Source of the DNA: Aptenodytes patagonicus
Lineage: Eukaryota; Chordata; Aves; Sphenisciformes; Spheniscidae
Direction: 5' to 3'
Assembly (NCBI RefSeq): GCF_965638725.1
Contig: NC_134954.1
Coordinates: 5,451,001-5,515,000, forward strand
Length of the DNA: 64,000 bases
In this document: piece by piece, positions 36,601 to 51,600 of the stretch
How positions within the stretch are numbered: position 1 is the stretch's first letter
How the letters are laid out: the number at the start of each line of letters is the position of its first letter
Position numbers and translations under genes: made by a program
Notes under the pieces: model-generated
Told to the model about the DNA's origin: nothing
Database searches by the model: none
What the model saw: the letters and a program-made list of their open reading frames with translations, nothing else

Positions 36601-39600
36601 GCATTGGAAGAACAGAATTAGTCCATTTCAGATCTGAAATTGAACATAAACCCATCTCATTTTCCTCCTTTTATTTTATAATTGTTACATATGTTTGTTG
36701 TACAGAGCTGCCTGCATGGAGCCCTAAAAATGTCATGGATCAAATTTCCATAAATTTCCATAATTACCATTATCATATGCAGATTTTTGTGTACTGTGGC
36801 TGTTTTAAAACAAGCAAAATATTTTTATCATTTCCACATCTCGATTGCCCATTCCCACTGCTGTAGCTGGAAGTACAACTTGTCTTACTTTCTGTAGAGA
36901 ACAGAAACTGCTGTTTCTCTAACATAAAATACCCTCTCTCTCTCTCAGTCCTTCACATGACCATTGTTATTTCTCTTCCATTTTGATCAGTCCCTACTCT
37001 TCTGAGTAGAAGATCTCTTAGCTCCTTTCATTTTCCTTTTGGAGAGAGGCAGCTGAGAAAGCTAGAGATAAGAACAAAAAGTGGAAGCTCTGGTAATATG
37101 TCAGTGATTAAATGGCATTGTTCATAAATAATTTTTTCTTCATTCTTACACTAAAGAGAAGACCTAGTGGACCACTGCTGTATTATTCACATCCCTTTAC
37201 TTCACTGTCAGCAATTGGTGTGATTTCCCAGGTTATGGTTTTATTATGTTTTAGACTCAAGCAGAAGCCAGCTTGTAATAGATGAAAGTTGTTCGAATGC
37301 AAACTCTGTTATACAGTAGCCACCTTATTCAAACACAAACCAGATTCTATATTTTTTGGTCATTTTCAAAGTATCATGGCACGCTGACTTTCATTGGCAG
37401 TATCTGAAACCAATTTCACCTGTGTTTGATAAACCTTAATATGTATTATTACGGGTATGAGATAATTTACATGAAACATATATACCGTCTGATTGAAGGG
37501 CCTTAGAAGCAATGTTAGAAAAACAGTGACCTCCATAACCTAGACAATACAGGCAGACATCAAATTTGAAATTCCCTCTTTGAATTTTGTCTCGATAAGT
37601 ATCTTTGTTATGGTTCTGCGTGCCTTTTTTGTCATGACCTCATAGGACGTAGATGTAGCTTATTTCTGTTCTTCCTGGTTTTAAAAACAAAATCATGTAC
37701 TAGCTGAAAGCATCCCATAACCTAAAAGACTCAAAATACTCAGTTCAGCTGGATCTCTTGGTTCACTATATAAGGCTTCATATTAGTTGGGATTTCTTTT
37801 ATCAGTGACCTCACCAGGCATGGTCTCCTCACTCATTTGTTTTTGCACTTTCAGCTCTGGTCCAGGGTTACTTTGCTGGTCTCATAGAAGGTGGAGAAAA
37901 AGCAAACATGGGGGAAAAGACAGTTCATTCAAGTAAAATATAAATTTGAAATCAATACTATGTAATATCTGCAGTGATAACCTGCTGAGACATGGGGGAT
38001 TTTTTAGTTAGGGATTAATGTATACAGCTGTAACTGCTAATCTGACAGGAGAAGGAGAAAATATTAACCTATCGAATATTTTGAGCAATTTTTTTTTTTT
38101 TTAATTGCATTAAATGTTGTTTTCTTCTCCCTCCCCCGCTTCTATTTCAGGTACTTAGAGCACATATATTGCCACTGACTAATGTAGCATTTAACAAATC
38201 TGGTTCCCGGTAAGTTGGTTTCAAAGGCAAAATACATAATCACTAATTGAAGTTTTGTATTTGTAAATGAAATTCTGAGGGAATTTCAGTGCTCTTATCT
38301 TGCTGCAAAAAGAATTCAGCTGTGCTGCTTATAACCAGCTTTAAGCTTGATTGGGGATTAGATTTCAGGCCTCTGTGGGAGAACCGATGGGAGATGCAAA
38401 AAAGTAGCGGGTGAGATTCAATTTATGTAATTTTTTGCTTCCAAGGTGATAGTTTGTTGACAATTACCATATTTCAGAAAGAAGCACCTTTATGGCAATA
38501 AAGTGAATATTACTAAAAGCTAAATGAGTCTTTGACGTAAATTAATTTGGGACTTTCACTGTAGTGGAATTTCATGTTAATTGATTTCACTGTGGGCATA
38601 TGCCTAATCATTTTTTCCTTCATGTCTTGAAAGCAGCAGCTTGCTTTTTAGTTGAAATACATTAAAGATTAGAAACAAGGTTTTTTTAATGAGTAATATT
38701 AAAAAAAAAAAAAAGAAAAGGAACCTCTATAGTCATTAATCTACATTTTTGAAAGACAGAAGAGATTTAGGGTCTGAGACAGTGCTAACTAAATCTGTGG
38801 AAATAACTCCTTTGACTATGCACCAGGACGAGCAAGATATTTACCGTATTCAGAAATTAATTTCTCTTTGCTTTAGCTTTATCACTGGAAGCTATGACAG
38901 AACCTGCAAAGTATGGGATACTGCATCAGGAGAAGAGCTACGTACGCTGGAGGGACACGGAAATGTTGTCTATGCAATAGCTTTCAATAATCCCTATGGG
39001 TAACTATATTTTCTCTGAGATACACCATAATTGCTTATCACGTTATTTTACAAATACAGAACTGTTACTTAAATTTTAACATAGAATAGGCTATCTCAAA
39101 TTGAAAGAATTCAAATTCTGAATTTGTAAAGTTCAACTATAGCTAATCACCATGGGATGACAGTGTATAATATTTGTATAAGAGATACATTCAAGTATGT
39201 TTTCTGCTATAATTTTTTAAAATGAAATTTAGAAATTTGAAGCATAAATTCCATTAGGTAGTCAGTGTCTTGAAAAATACATATATGAGTCAGTTTAATA
39301 TATTGAGACACAGATTTATTTCAATAATATCTCTATGATCAGATTGTGTTCTGAATGTTAATCATTCTTTACTGCCTCCAGGTAATTGTATATGATGTGA
39401 GATAAGTACCTATGACAGCTTGTGTTGCTTCAGTTAAGGAGAAAGAACACTGTCATAACAAAAGTGGATTTCTCCATTTGGTATTACACATTCATCATTA
39501 TTTAGGACATGATTTAGAAGCGTCAGAGCTGTTGAGTAATTTTTATAAAATCCACAGGGTGCCGCTGTATGAATGTCAAATATGAATCGGTGCATGTTCT

Positions 39601-42600
39601 GTTTTCTGCAATAACTGTTTGCCCGAGGTTAGAATTGCACCTGTTAGGCAAGGGGAATTACATGTTAGCTACTGAAGTTTCATTGTCATTTGCTTCCTGA
39701 GGAAGCTGTTGTGTGTAAGTAAACCATTTTGCCTTTCTGCAAAATAGGAGAAATTAATTCCTATTTTTGCATTGAATCACATTACTTCTTTCACTGTCAG
39801 GTGTCCTATTTATCAGTTAAGCAATACACAGTTAACATCAGGAAATAAATGTTAAAGACTTGTTCTTATGCTGTTTGGAGCATCATCATTTCCTTCTAAA
39901 TGAGAAGACTTTATCCAACCTAAAACCCACTATATCAATGTCTTATATTCTGATATTATTCTTTACTTTAAAAAAGCAATTAATGAAACTCTTTTATATA
40001 CTTTGAAGAAACTAACGTATGACAAAAATCTGTGCAAAGATCAATAACTAGACTGTAACATAAAAGTGAAAAGCAACATACAGCGAGCGAAAATCTGAGG
40101 AGAACCTTAAGCTACTTTTAATTTAAAAGTTCAGTAAAAAAAGAACTTTTTATTTTTTTTCTGCTAATCTTTAGGTTTCAATACAGTGTCCCTTGCTACA
40201 TTTTCTGGGCACCTCACTTCAGTCTTGTTACAGTTGGTCACAACGCTTCCACTGACTTCAGTGGGAGTCGAGTTTGGCCTCTGAAATATCAGTAAACTAC
40301 TTATAAAAAGAGTTTATAACTGTTGATAAACAAACATGCTATCTGCTGAAATGACATAACTTTTAAATACATCTGGAAGTACAGCAGATAACCTTATCCC
40401 TAATGTAGGTTAGTCATCAGTTATGAACACTTCTGTGCTAATAGATAGGCACAGTGGCTGTTTTAGAAACTGATTATGTCTGCTAATTTTTTCCCATAAC
40501 ATAAATTCTGTTTGTGAAATCCTGCTCCAGGATGTTGTAGTGCAGCAAAATGCACCAAAATGCATGCAAGCTTCAACGACTGGGTATTATTTCTGAGAGT
40601 TCTATTGTCTTTGAAGTCAGAAGTTTTTTTCTAAATAAAAATGACAGGATTTTTTCCATTTAGTGACAAGATTGCCACTGGATCTTTTGATAAAACCTGC
40701 AAACTGTGGAGTATGGAAACAGGAAAATGTTATCATACTTTCAGAGGACATAGTGCAGAAATAGTGAGTACTGATGGACGTTTCTTGTTCCTTTATGCTT
40801 CCACACACCATCATTGATGGCTGTGGGTTCCAAGTCCCTGTGAGCTGACATTGGAAGGGGCAGCTATTCTGCTGCATCTATTCACACATTCAGACATTGT
40901 GAACATTTCTGCACTGCAAGAAAAGATAGCCTGACAGTTCTTAAGAAATAGAATAAAACATTGTATACAGTTTGAAAAGATATTTTTAGTTTGTTCCAAT
41001 TTCTCGTTTGCTAAAGGTTAAAACATTTTTGAAAAATACCATAACAATCAGAATTTTCAATTTATTGCACATATTTATTCCTTGATTTATTTATATATCC
41101 CATTTTTTCCTAGATATCTTGCATTGCCTCTCATATTTGCAGCACTAAATACACAAGAACATTGTTGCTTGTATTGTTGTCTTTCACGCTGAGATCTGTA
41201 CTTCATGTGCAGGACCAACTGGAGCCATAGAAGAATGAATTTCTGAAATTTTAAGTGTGTTAACTGGGAATGCGTGGGATGCTGAAATGTCAAAGATATA
41301 TGAGATGAAAACAGTTCAAGCTTAAAAATGGTTGGTTTCCTTTCCAATGCACTAGGAGCCCTATTAGCAATAGCAAATATCTTGATGCACAGTATTCTGA
41401 TTTAAAAGATCAGGGCAAATCCACTGAAACTCTTAATTTCAATGCAGAATATATTTTTTAACAAAAATAGCTATACAATCATTATTCAATAAAGCATTTC
41501 TGGAAATTGTTTCCGAAAACAATTGGAATTTAATTCGTGGATTGTGAGGCCTATAACTAATGTGAGAAAATGGTGGTTTACCTTGGTGGAAGGTGAGGTT
41601 GGTTTCAGTGGATAGTGGTTGATTTCTCTGGATACTTTGAAACAGTTATTCCCTTACCGTGGAGAACATGTTTGCTTATTGAGGTAGGCTGCAGTGATTT
41701 TGCTTCCACAAATCAGTTAGCTAAATATTTAAAGGCCTCTCAATTTCTTCTGACTTCTGCAGCGGTTAGATCAGACCCAGACCCAAAGTGTTATGAGTTA
41801 TGCTAGCAAGTAATTAGTAGAAGATAATAGCCAGCAGAAAATGATGTGTTTCTCTGAATGAGACCTGTTTCTGAAAGGCCATTATTGCACATGATACATT
41901 GCTGGCAAGGGCATGTCCATAGTTATTCCATATTTAAAAAAAAAAAAAAAAAGTAAAAAAAAAAAAAGGACATAGTGAAAATGCACCAGTGACATGAGCT
42001 ACTGTTTTCCTTTTTACATGGTACCTCCTATTCTTTATTAGCAGAACAATCCTATTGAATAATTACAGAGAATGGGAAGATGACTACATGATTATTTTAA
42101 CGTGAAAAATGAATTAAGGAAGTTGTTGAGCTTTTGTTCTTGCTTTTTCACAAATAAATATTATGTTGTGGGAATGCCCTTGGCAAATGGCCTAGATAAT
42201 GACATCTGTTAAGATAAGAGTGTGAGTGTACAGGGTGTGTTTGTGGGTACACAAAACTGTCTGGAGGGTCTTTGCCCCAAATTGATCAAGTTAAAGAGGA
42301 AGCCTACCAAATGATAGTGTTAGGGAGTACTGCCAGTCGGATTGAACAGTAACTGGAGAATCTCAAAGAGAATTTTGAAATAAAGAAGTAGAAAAGCCCG
42401 AAAAGAAGTATAAAAGAATCAAGACAATTTATAACAGGGTGGGGGAGACGTTAATCTGGAAGCAGCAGTTGTCAAAACCTGCTCTGGTGCTTCCAAAAGT
42501 CACCCTGGGCATCACGATCTCTGCCTAGACCGGAGAGCATTGCCTTCCTCTTAGAGACACCATGAGGAGTCTGCATCCGGCTAGTGGATTGTCAGTATGG

Positions 42601-45600
42601 GCTTCAAGAAAAAGGCCCCCTTGTCCCCCCCTCGTAAGATGTGCACGTGTGAATTTGGAAGCCTTCTCTCTGGTGTGTGGATCCGCAGATTGTAGGAAGT
42701 GGCATGGGTTCAACTAAAGCTAGAGCACTCATGTCTTCTAGGGGAGGTGTGGGCAAGTAGAGGAACACATACTCCTAGGAAAAGGGGTGCACTTGTAGCC
42801 CACTCATCTTGTGAGAGGGCATGAGTGTGCATGCAAGAGTGTGAAAGTGGGTGCGTGATTAAAACACCTTGGAATTATAGGCAGAGGTTTAGGAATTTGT
42901 AGCTCTTTATTAAGATTGCATAAGTTTATCTATTGTATTACAGATACTGACACTGAATATATAGTTCTCTGTGCTGTTAATAAATTAACAAACTGTTTCA
43001 GTCTTGGTTTTGATTAAAACTTTGTGAACTAAATAGTTTCTCCCTGTGACACCAAATGAAGCACCTAAATAGTGAATTTTAATCCAGGCTCAGAAAACAA
43101 TACAGGAAATCTGCCAGTAAGTCTTTTTAATGCATTGCCATTGCAAAGCAGCCAATTAGTCCATTTGATTCGAGTAGTCATCCAGAGCTATGTGATAAGG
43201 ATTTGTTGCTCTTCCAGTGAACTGTTGGAAGAACTCTGCAATTTTTCTGTATGCCATAAAATATTAACTCAGACTTTTGTCTTGCTTAAAAATATTAACC
43301 CTGACCCATTGTTTTTGAGAAAATGTATATAAATACTCTCCTTTCCCACTTTTTCCATCCAACATTTCTTGCTACAGGTATGTTTATCATTTAACCTTCA
43401 GAGCACGTTGGTGGCAACTGGAAGCATGGATACCACTGCCAAATTATGGGATATAGAGAAAGGAGAAGAAATAGTCACTTTAAGTGTATGTTTGCCTTCC
43501 TTATGTTTTTAAAGGTGTTCCTTGCTTTCTTAGTTTTCTAACGGAGATAAATAACAGTATAACCGTTAGAACAGTTTCAAAACTTGCAGTTTCTGTTACC
43601 AGGTGGGTCCCACAGTGACTGCAGCTACAAAACAGATTAAGAAAACTTGAAGGGAATGATAAAGCTATGGTGTTTTATAGGAAGTCCTATTTATCAAAAG
43701 ACAGATTTTCTCCTTTCAGTGACATTACTGCCATAGATCAGAATGCCTTCCATTGCTCATTAAAACATATCGCTCTACCATAAATCGTGGCCTCCTCTGC
43801 ATTAACGTAAAGTAACTCTGAGAACATTAATGTCAGACATTACATCTGTATGGATCTTCTTCCTGTAAACATCAGCAGAGGAAAGCCATCCAATTACCTC
43901 TACATTGTGATGTCTCTTTGCTCTCCGTGCCTTGCTGGGATTCCACAGGTTCAGCTTGGCCTGTGCTGTTTCAATGCATTTCTCTCACATAAATCCTAAA
44001 TAACAGGTAGTGCATAAGCTTCCTTTGGTGTATGTGGCCTATAGAGTGAGGAAGGCATTTTCTCCTCCTTGACTTTCTCTTCCTCAGAGCCCTGAGCAGA
44101 GCAAAGAGCAGTGGAATGTGTGAACCTTTAGCTTATGAGTATGCTCACATTCATTTTTCCAAGCCCCTCCACCAACACCAATGACAAGCTGTACTGTAGT
44201 TTACTGTAAATGAATCATCTGATTTCAGTATGTATTGGTGAACAAATGTGATTCTGTTTAAATCAAATATGGAAAATATGCACTGATGACATCACTGGAC
44301 AATTGCTCACCGCTTAAGTGATGTGCCTGATTTTTTGCCGTTGTTGGGATATTGACTATTCCACCGTCCAGTAGATCTTTCTGTCAAAATTGTGATATAC
44401 CGGACAAGAGAGTAAATAATACATTGAAGGGTTATAGAAGGATTACGCTGCTGAAAAAAAGCTTCATATTGAACTACGTTAATGGAAAAGTCATAATTTG
44501 CTTTCTCATACTCCTTTTTTAAACTTCTCTCAGGGGCACTCAGCAGAAATTATTGCGTTGTCTTTCAACACCACTGGAGATAGGATTATCACTGGCTCCT
44601 TTGACCATACAGTAGCAGTGTGGGATGTTGGCACTGGCAGGTACTAAAGCACTAACAAATATCATTTTACATTTCGTGTTTTAATGACAAATGAAAGAGG
44701 CAATGTTGAGCTACAAATTACAGTCCTTGTATTTTTGCTTCGTTTAGAGTATGCGTTCCTTCATCTTATCATCTGTTACTCCTGTTCCCTTTGTTCTTCT
44801 GAAAAGGAATGCTGCTCACGAAATGCTTTTGTATATGTTTTTTGTTCTAAATTTCCATCTTATTAGCATTGAGGAGACAGACAGAATGGACGGGTCCTGT
44901 GTTTGTTGCCGATGAATTCTCCAAACAGGAAAATGTTTATCAGCATGGAAACTCATGGTTTGGAAGGTGTCTAGAATTTCTAGATGGAACAGACTGTTTA
45001 AGTAGAAAGAAAGTATATGTTATGTCACAGAAAATTAGTCTGGTCACATTGTCTTTATAAACCATAGAGGGTCTGTTTTCCTTCTTACAGTCCTTTATGT
45101 CAGTATAAGTTTATAAAGAGGAGAAAATTTGGCCCCTCTGACTGCAGAGACCAAAATGTCTTGATTATGATGCCAAGAAAAAATAATGTAGTAGCTAGAT
45201 ATGAACTTGTTGTATTATCCTGACAAATCCACTTGTTTTTTCAACTGGAAACTCAGTATAAGTAGAATAATAAAATGATTGCCCTGATTACTGACAAAGT
45301 AATTTATGAAGATAACGATTCTATTATGTTTTCAGAGGTCATGTCTTTTTTCTTTTTGTGAGAGCAAGGGCAGTATCTCTGAAATTTATATATAAAAAGA
45401 AAGTGTGTGTATACTGATGTCTTGGGGTAATAAACAATGTGTATACCTTCAAAATGAGAGTAATCACATGATTTAAAAATTAATGTATGCATAGTACATC
45501 ATTTAAGGCTTGATCCTGTAAGCTTTGAGCTTATTCAACACCAGCAGTTTAATGTTTGGCATATAAATACTTAGGAGGCACTCATTTAGCAAATTGACCT

Positions 45601-48600
45601 TTGGATTCAACTTCATTCAGCCTGGTGTTCTTGCAAATATTTTTTTTTGAAAACAGCTGCTTCTTCCAGTTTCTTGTCTGAGCCTGCAGTGAAGTCACTG
45701 TCTTGGGATTTTCATGTTGCATTCTTCTTTTCTAAGAAATGAATGTGGACTTCACATCAGGGTCAATACCAGGAAGTGGAATATGAAGGAGAAAATTCTT
45801 ATTTAAACACTGGCAGCTCTGGTAATTAGCTAGTGGGCAATATAATTGTGCCAGGGCCAACATTCAGCCTTTTAGATGGCAGTTGGGGATGTATACATTT
45901 ACTAATAATGAAAAGTTGCAGTCAGAAAGACTGCGAGCAAATCATACTCTTCTGTATACAGGTTCAGGTAGATTTGCAAAAATCTTGTAGGTGAGGTTGT
46001 GTGTGCCCGTCTTTCACCATATGAAATACACGAGAAACACTGCTTTCCAAATTTGAGTTTGAACTTGAAGTTTCTTTTAATTTTGCTGTCTGCCTCTGAT
46101 GAGTGCCTGTGTTCCTCGGTTTTATTCTGGGTAGGTATCCAGAATTGTCCTGAGGGAAGTTGATGTAGGGACAAGACATCTCAAGAAGGTTCAAGATTTT
46201 CTTCATAAAATGTTAACATTTAAAACAAACAAACAAACAAACAAAAGGGACGCATGCTTTTGTAGTACAGGTCTGTAGTTCACCAGTGATTTCCCAATGG
46301 CAGATACAGTCAGCTATAGTTCAGCTGAAGGTGTCTTCAGAGCTTCGTTTGACAAATCAACAGCCCGTACCTGAAGTCAGGAGTGCTGGACACCAGGATG
46401 CTGAGGGAGAGACAGTTTCTTCTTATTTGCAATTACGGTGCAAATATTAGAGCATCCATATATTAAATTTCACTGGAAACTGAAGGCTAAAGAAGTATTA
46501 TCATGACTGAAGATGATTTTTTTTTGATTTTTTTTTCTAATATAATTTAAATGGAAAATTTTTATGGCATTTCACAAGCCTGTTTTCTGGGTTCTTTCTA
46601 ATTGTGTATCTGATAGATTGTGGTTTCTGTGAGATGTTCCACATGTTGCTATTTATTCTGCTTATTGATTGGACATTTACGTTGAAGCTTGAAGCCTGGA
46701 CTGCCTTTTCAAAATTTGGAAATTAAAGCTTTTAAATTTTACATTAAAACTTTTTTCATTATTAGGTATTTTGGGTACTAGGTATTACAATAACAGCAGT
46801 CTTCATGGCCAAATAACATGTTCACAAAATCAGGAAGTTTTCCACTGTTGTTTTCTGCTTGTTGATTTCTGTTTTTACTGTAAAAAGGTCTACACAATTA
46901 CAACAGTGCAGGCCTCACATTGTTAGAAAGTAAAAGGAGTAATTCTATAAAATAACATGAGTATAATCAAGTTTTTGTTATCATAAACAAATAGAAAATT
47001 CAATTGCTCAGGAGATTTGCTTTGCTGTTCATTTAGCACATATATTAATTTAGCTACCCTTATGTATCTTATGCAATGAATAAAAACATTTCAGTTACTT
47101 AAACTCATTTAGTTGTTTTTCTAGTCATTAGTTTATCCATCAGTTAAAGCAGTTTTCTATTAATGATACAGTGATATTAGCATTGTGATAATAATGCAAT
47201 TTACTAATCCTTTGATATATATATATCAATTAATCTTTTTTAGGGTTCATTGCTTTATAGGCCATTAATTCCTTGGAAGCAATAATGGCTAATTGTACCC
47301 CCTCTATTCAGCTGAAGCTGAAGAATTTAATGGAACTAATATTGTCAGCCTTTGTGCAGCAAGAAGTTTAGGATTAATGAGGATTAGAAATCATATTTCG
47401 CTTTGGCCGTCATTTGCCTGTTACTTGGGAACATGCTAACATTAAGTACCTGATTAAGTTCCATTTGATCTTCAGTGGATTTTATAAAAGGTTTAGTTTA
47501 TACGGAGTTTTAAAGATGTACTGTTCACAGTTCGTTGGAGTAGAATAATGGGAGAGTAATGTGGAAATACTTGCTGTATGTGCTTTGTATGTAGATGAAT
47601 ACAAGAAATCTGTCTCTGGCACTAGAAAGTCATCACATTTCACTAGAAATACATTCACTAAAATATTTTTGAAAGAGAAGGGAGGACTTTTCCATTTTAT
47701 TCCTTACTGCCTCTTTGTGTCAACGATAAAAAATGGAATTGATGTAGTACTAGAATCCTAAATGAGCTGTACCACTCCATTTAATTGCTTTAATGGATAA
47801 AATGGTGAAGACTTGACACCTTAACTATACCATTTTATAAACTTACTTATAATTTATATGCGTATATCAAAACACACACTAAAACTGTAAATTCTCTTTT
47901 TTTGTAGGATGTTACATACTTTAATAGGTCACCGAGGAGAGATTAGCAGTGCACAGTTCAACTGGGACTGTTCTCTTATCGTCACTGGATCAATGGACAA
48001 AACATGCATGGTAAGAACGTTGAGTATGTACTGAATACAGCTACTTGATATATGAAAATACATCTTTTGTAAATGGAGGAGCATTATTTTAAGCTGGTAC
48101 ATGTAATTCGTTAAAGAATTTACAACTAAATGTAAAACCTGTAAGTTTATTCATTTCAGTGAAGTCCAGTTAAATAACAATATATATATTTTAAGGCTCG
48201 TTTAATCAATACACTGAAATAAAAAATATGTAGGACTTCATTGAACTGACAAAACAGTGACTCTTTATTGATTTATATCCAGGTTTCATGTTAATACCTT
48301 CAGTCAGACATCAGAAAGGGTCTATACATGTTGCTTTATGGGTCAACTAGATATCTATCAAGTAAATTAGTCAAAATAAGCAAAATAATTACCCTTCTTT
48401 ATCTATGCAGCTGTGGAATGCTATAACTGGGACGCATATAGCAACTTTAACAGGTCACAGTGATGAAATATTGGATGTCTGCTTTGATTATGCTGGCCAG
48501 CGTATTGCAACTGCCTCCGCTGATGGTAAGTGAAGTAACTGGGACTGCTATAAGAATTGCAGTAGTAGCATAAAACAACTTTTTCCTTTGGTTTTGCTTT

Positions 48601-51600
48601 GAATGTAGCTTGGTGAAAGTGGAGTATCATGACTCGAAACTATAGATCAAGCAGTGTTTTTTGCATTATAGAAAGTTTGGCATTAAACTTAAGAAGTTTT
48701 CCCCAGTGAAAATTTTCTTTTTTTTCAAGCTTTAATCAACTCAATATGTCTTTCCCCTTTAACTTCAAACTTGTAGGGAAATAGTTCACTTATGGCTGGA
48801 AATGCATTTATAAATGCTTAGGTAAGTAGCTTTTGAGTGAAATTTGATTTGGGTGGCTCAAATTTAGGCTTAAATGCAAAAGGTACTTGGAATTTTAATG
48901 TTGGATTTGCTACTAGGTTTTCCAAACGCACAGCAAGAGAATACACAATAAAGAGGTACTGAAAGAAGCAATTTTGTTTTGTTATTGGTATGCAGCAGTT
49001 TTGCATGCTTTTTTTTTTTTCCCTAGGAAACGCAATAAATAGTTTTTTGCATTCACCTGCACAGTGTTATATTATAGCGCATAATGACAATACCGTATTA
49101 TTTTTACATACGTAGGTGTTTTGATTTGCACTTTCAGAAACAGGATACCAGACTAGATGGGGGGCACTATTTGGATCTGATTTGCTGTAAAAAGTTTCCT
49201 GAAATGTAATCAATAGCTTATTAAATATAATTAATAGCTTATTAAATAGAACAAATATCTGAAATATAATGAAAGCTTTCTGAATATATTGTACATGCAT
49301 TCTGAAATTTCAGACTTCAGTAGTCCATGTTCTATGTGGACGTTTGTATTCATATTTTAGAAGTTTTCCAGCAGAAACTATTAAGAAGTCAACCTTTTCC
49401 AACCAGATTACAGATCCTTTCTGACATACTTTATCCTTGGAGGAAACTGTGTTCAGATTGTCTTCTATTTCTTTTGAAATCAAACCTGAGGATGAGGCCC
49501 TTCCGACCCTATTAAAATGTTCTTATATGAAATGCATGCTTAAGCATAACAATCACAAATGGCTCCTAATCTACCACAACAGGATCAGCAAGAGTCTATA
49601 ATGCAGAAACAAAAAAGTGCATTGCGAAGCTAGAAGGGCATGGAGGTGAAATTTCAAAGGTAAGTTGTTTGTGATTTGCACCTTTTCTTATTTGATTACG
49701 TGTGACATCCAATCCACCAGTTATTCCATGACACAGGAATACTGTTAAAGAAGGTGGTGGTAAAATTATTAATATTTAAGGTTGAGAGGTCTGGCTAAGA
49801 AGTTATCTTTCCTAAAAGCACATTCCTTTCAACTAAAAGCTATCAGTCAATGATTGTTTCCAAGTCCCCACTTCTGAGCTAAGATAATACTGGGTGTGCC
49901 ACTCCTATAGGCTCCTCCAAGAGCCATCTCTCCATATTGCCATGTTATTTACTATTTGATTCCTTAGAATCGTGGCGGTTAGCAAGCTACTTAAGAAGTC
50001 CATCCCTCCCAGGGATGGATACCTGGCTTAGTTAACATTGAAATGATTGTTTTTCCTTACCTCTTTCCTTTTTCTGAAACTGTATATAGGTTGGGTCTCC
50101 ACAATCACTTGGCAGAGAACAGGGGAGCAGAGAGGGAGATGCTGTCCGAATGTTCTCTCACTATGATCATAGTTCATAGAGCTTCTGTCTGACCTGTCCT
50201 AAATTGTACTTGTGTTATTACGCCCTTGGAGTCCCCAGGTTCTCTGACAGAATAAGCACAAGTTTTTTAGTCTCTTGATGACATCTTAAGGCTACTGCCT
50301 CTGAGGCTTTTACCATCACCCTTATTCCTTGCTTCTACCAGCCCTGCTCCTCTTTACTCTTCATTTCTCTGCACACCTGATTTATGGAACGGAACAGAAA
50401 AAACATATTTCTGGGACAAAATACATAGAGAGTCTTATTTTCAAAAGTGCATAAGGGAAGTATATATATACTTGGAAGTATAAAGCTTGTTTCAAAAATC
50501 CCTTGGTCATGAGGAATGTGCTCATGTACTTTGCTGGAAGTCTTGTCTGTACTTTGCTGGAAGTCTTGTCTGGTTCAATTTTGAATGCCGAGGTTCAGTT
50601 CCAAATACACTTAGTTACTTCCAAAATTGTACGTATTTTTCAAGCTTTGTTATTTAATGCTTGCAACTTTTCATTATTCTTTCAAATGGATAGTTTTCAC
50701 TAGCTTCCAGGCTAGTATGCTAAGTCTGTGCTGCTTTTGTTTGATGTATTTTGTAATTGAAATATTAATATTTTGAAACTAGGATGGTTCTTGGTGAACA
50801 CAACCCACGTGCTTTCATTGTATTGATTTGGCTATTACTCCGCTGAGAGAATGTTAGGTTCAGAAGGGCTAATCTTTCCTCACTTAATATACTCAGTGCA
50901 ATATTTCACACTCAGTGTAGATGCACTGAGGCATGCGGTCTGAATACACGCTGACATGTGGGTGGGTTAGGGACAGCTTCCATCAGGGTCCTTAGTGCTG
51001 GCGTGATTCCTTTGCTGGAAGTGAGAAGCTGCTCATCCGGGAGCATGTTGAAAAGCCAGTCTATTTCTGCAGATGTTCTGTGTAGCTGTGATCGCTGGGG
51101 GAGTTTATCGCCTGGAAATGTGATTTCTGGGGAACAGGCATTTTGCCCTCAGTAATTAAGCAATTTTGCATTATATACTAAACCTGGTATTGTCCGGTTA
51201 GTGCTATAAAAATAGATCTGATAATCTGGAAACGCATGCAAGTTTGGCAATGAATGTCTAACAAATATGAACACATACTAAAAAATGAGTTGCCTTCAGT
51301 GGAAGTTTTGATGTTATAGAGCCGTATGTTATTTAATGTAGAACTCTAAAATATGTATAAATTTTACATTGGAATGATGATAACATTTAAATAAAGTCAT
51401 TACAGTTGTAGAGCAATTGTGATTTTGGAGGATAACGTTCTGAAGTCTTGATCCTATAGTAAGGTCATTGTATATAGACCTTTGTACATACACAAAGTTT
51501 TCAGGCACAGAAGTTTGCCAGGGTGACTCTAGTGGAATACTATCCTGAATTTTAGCTGAAAAACTGAATGCAAGAGTTGCTGGTTTCTGTTTTCACTTTT

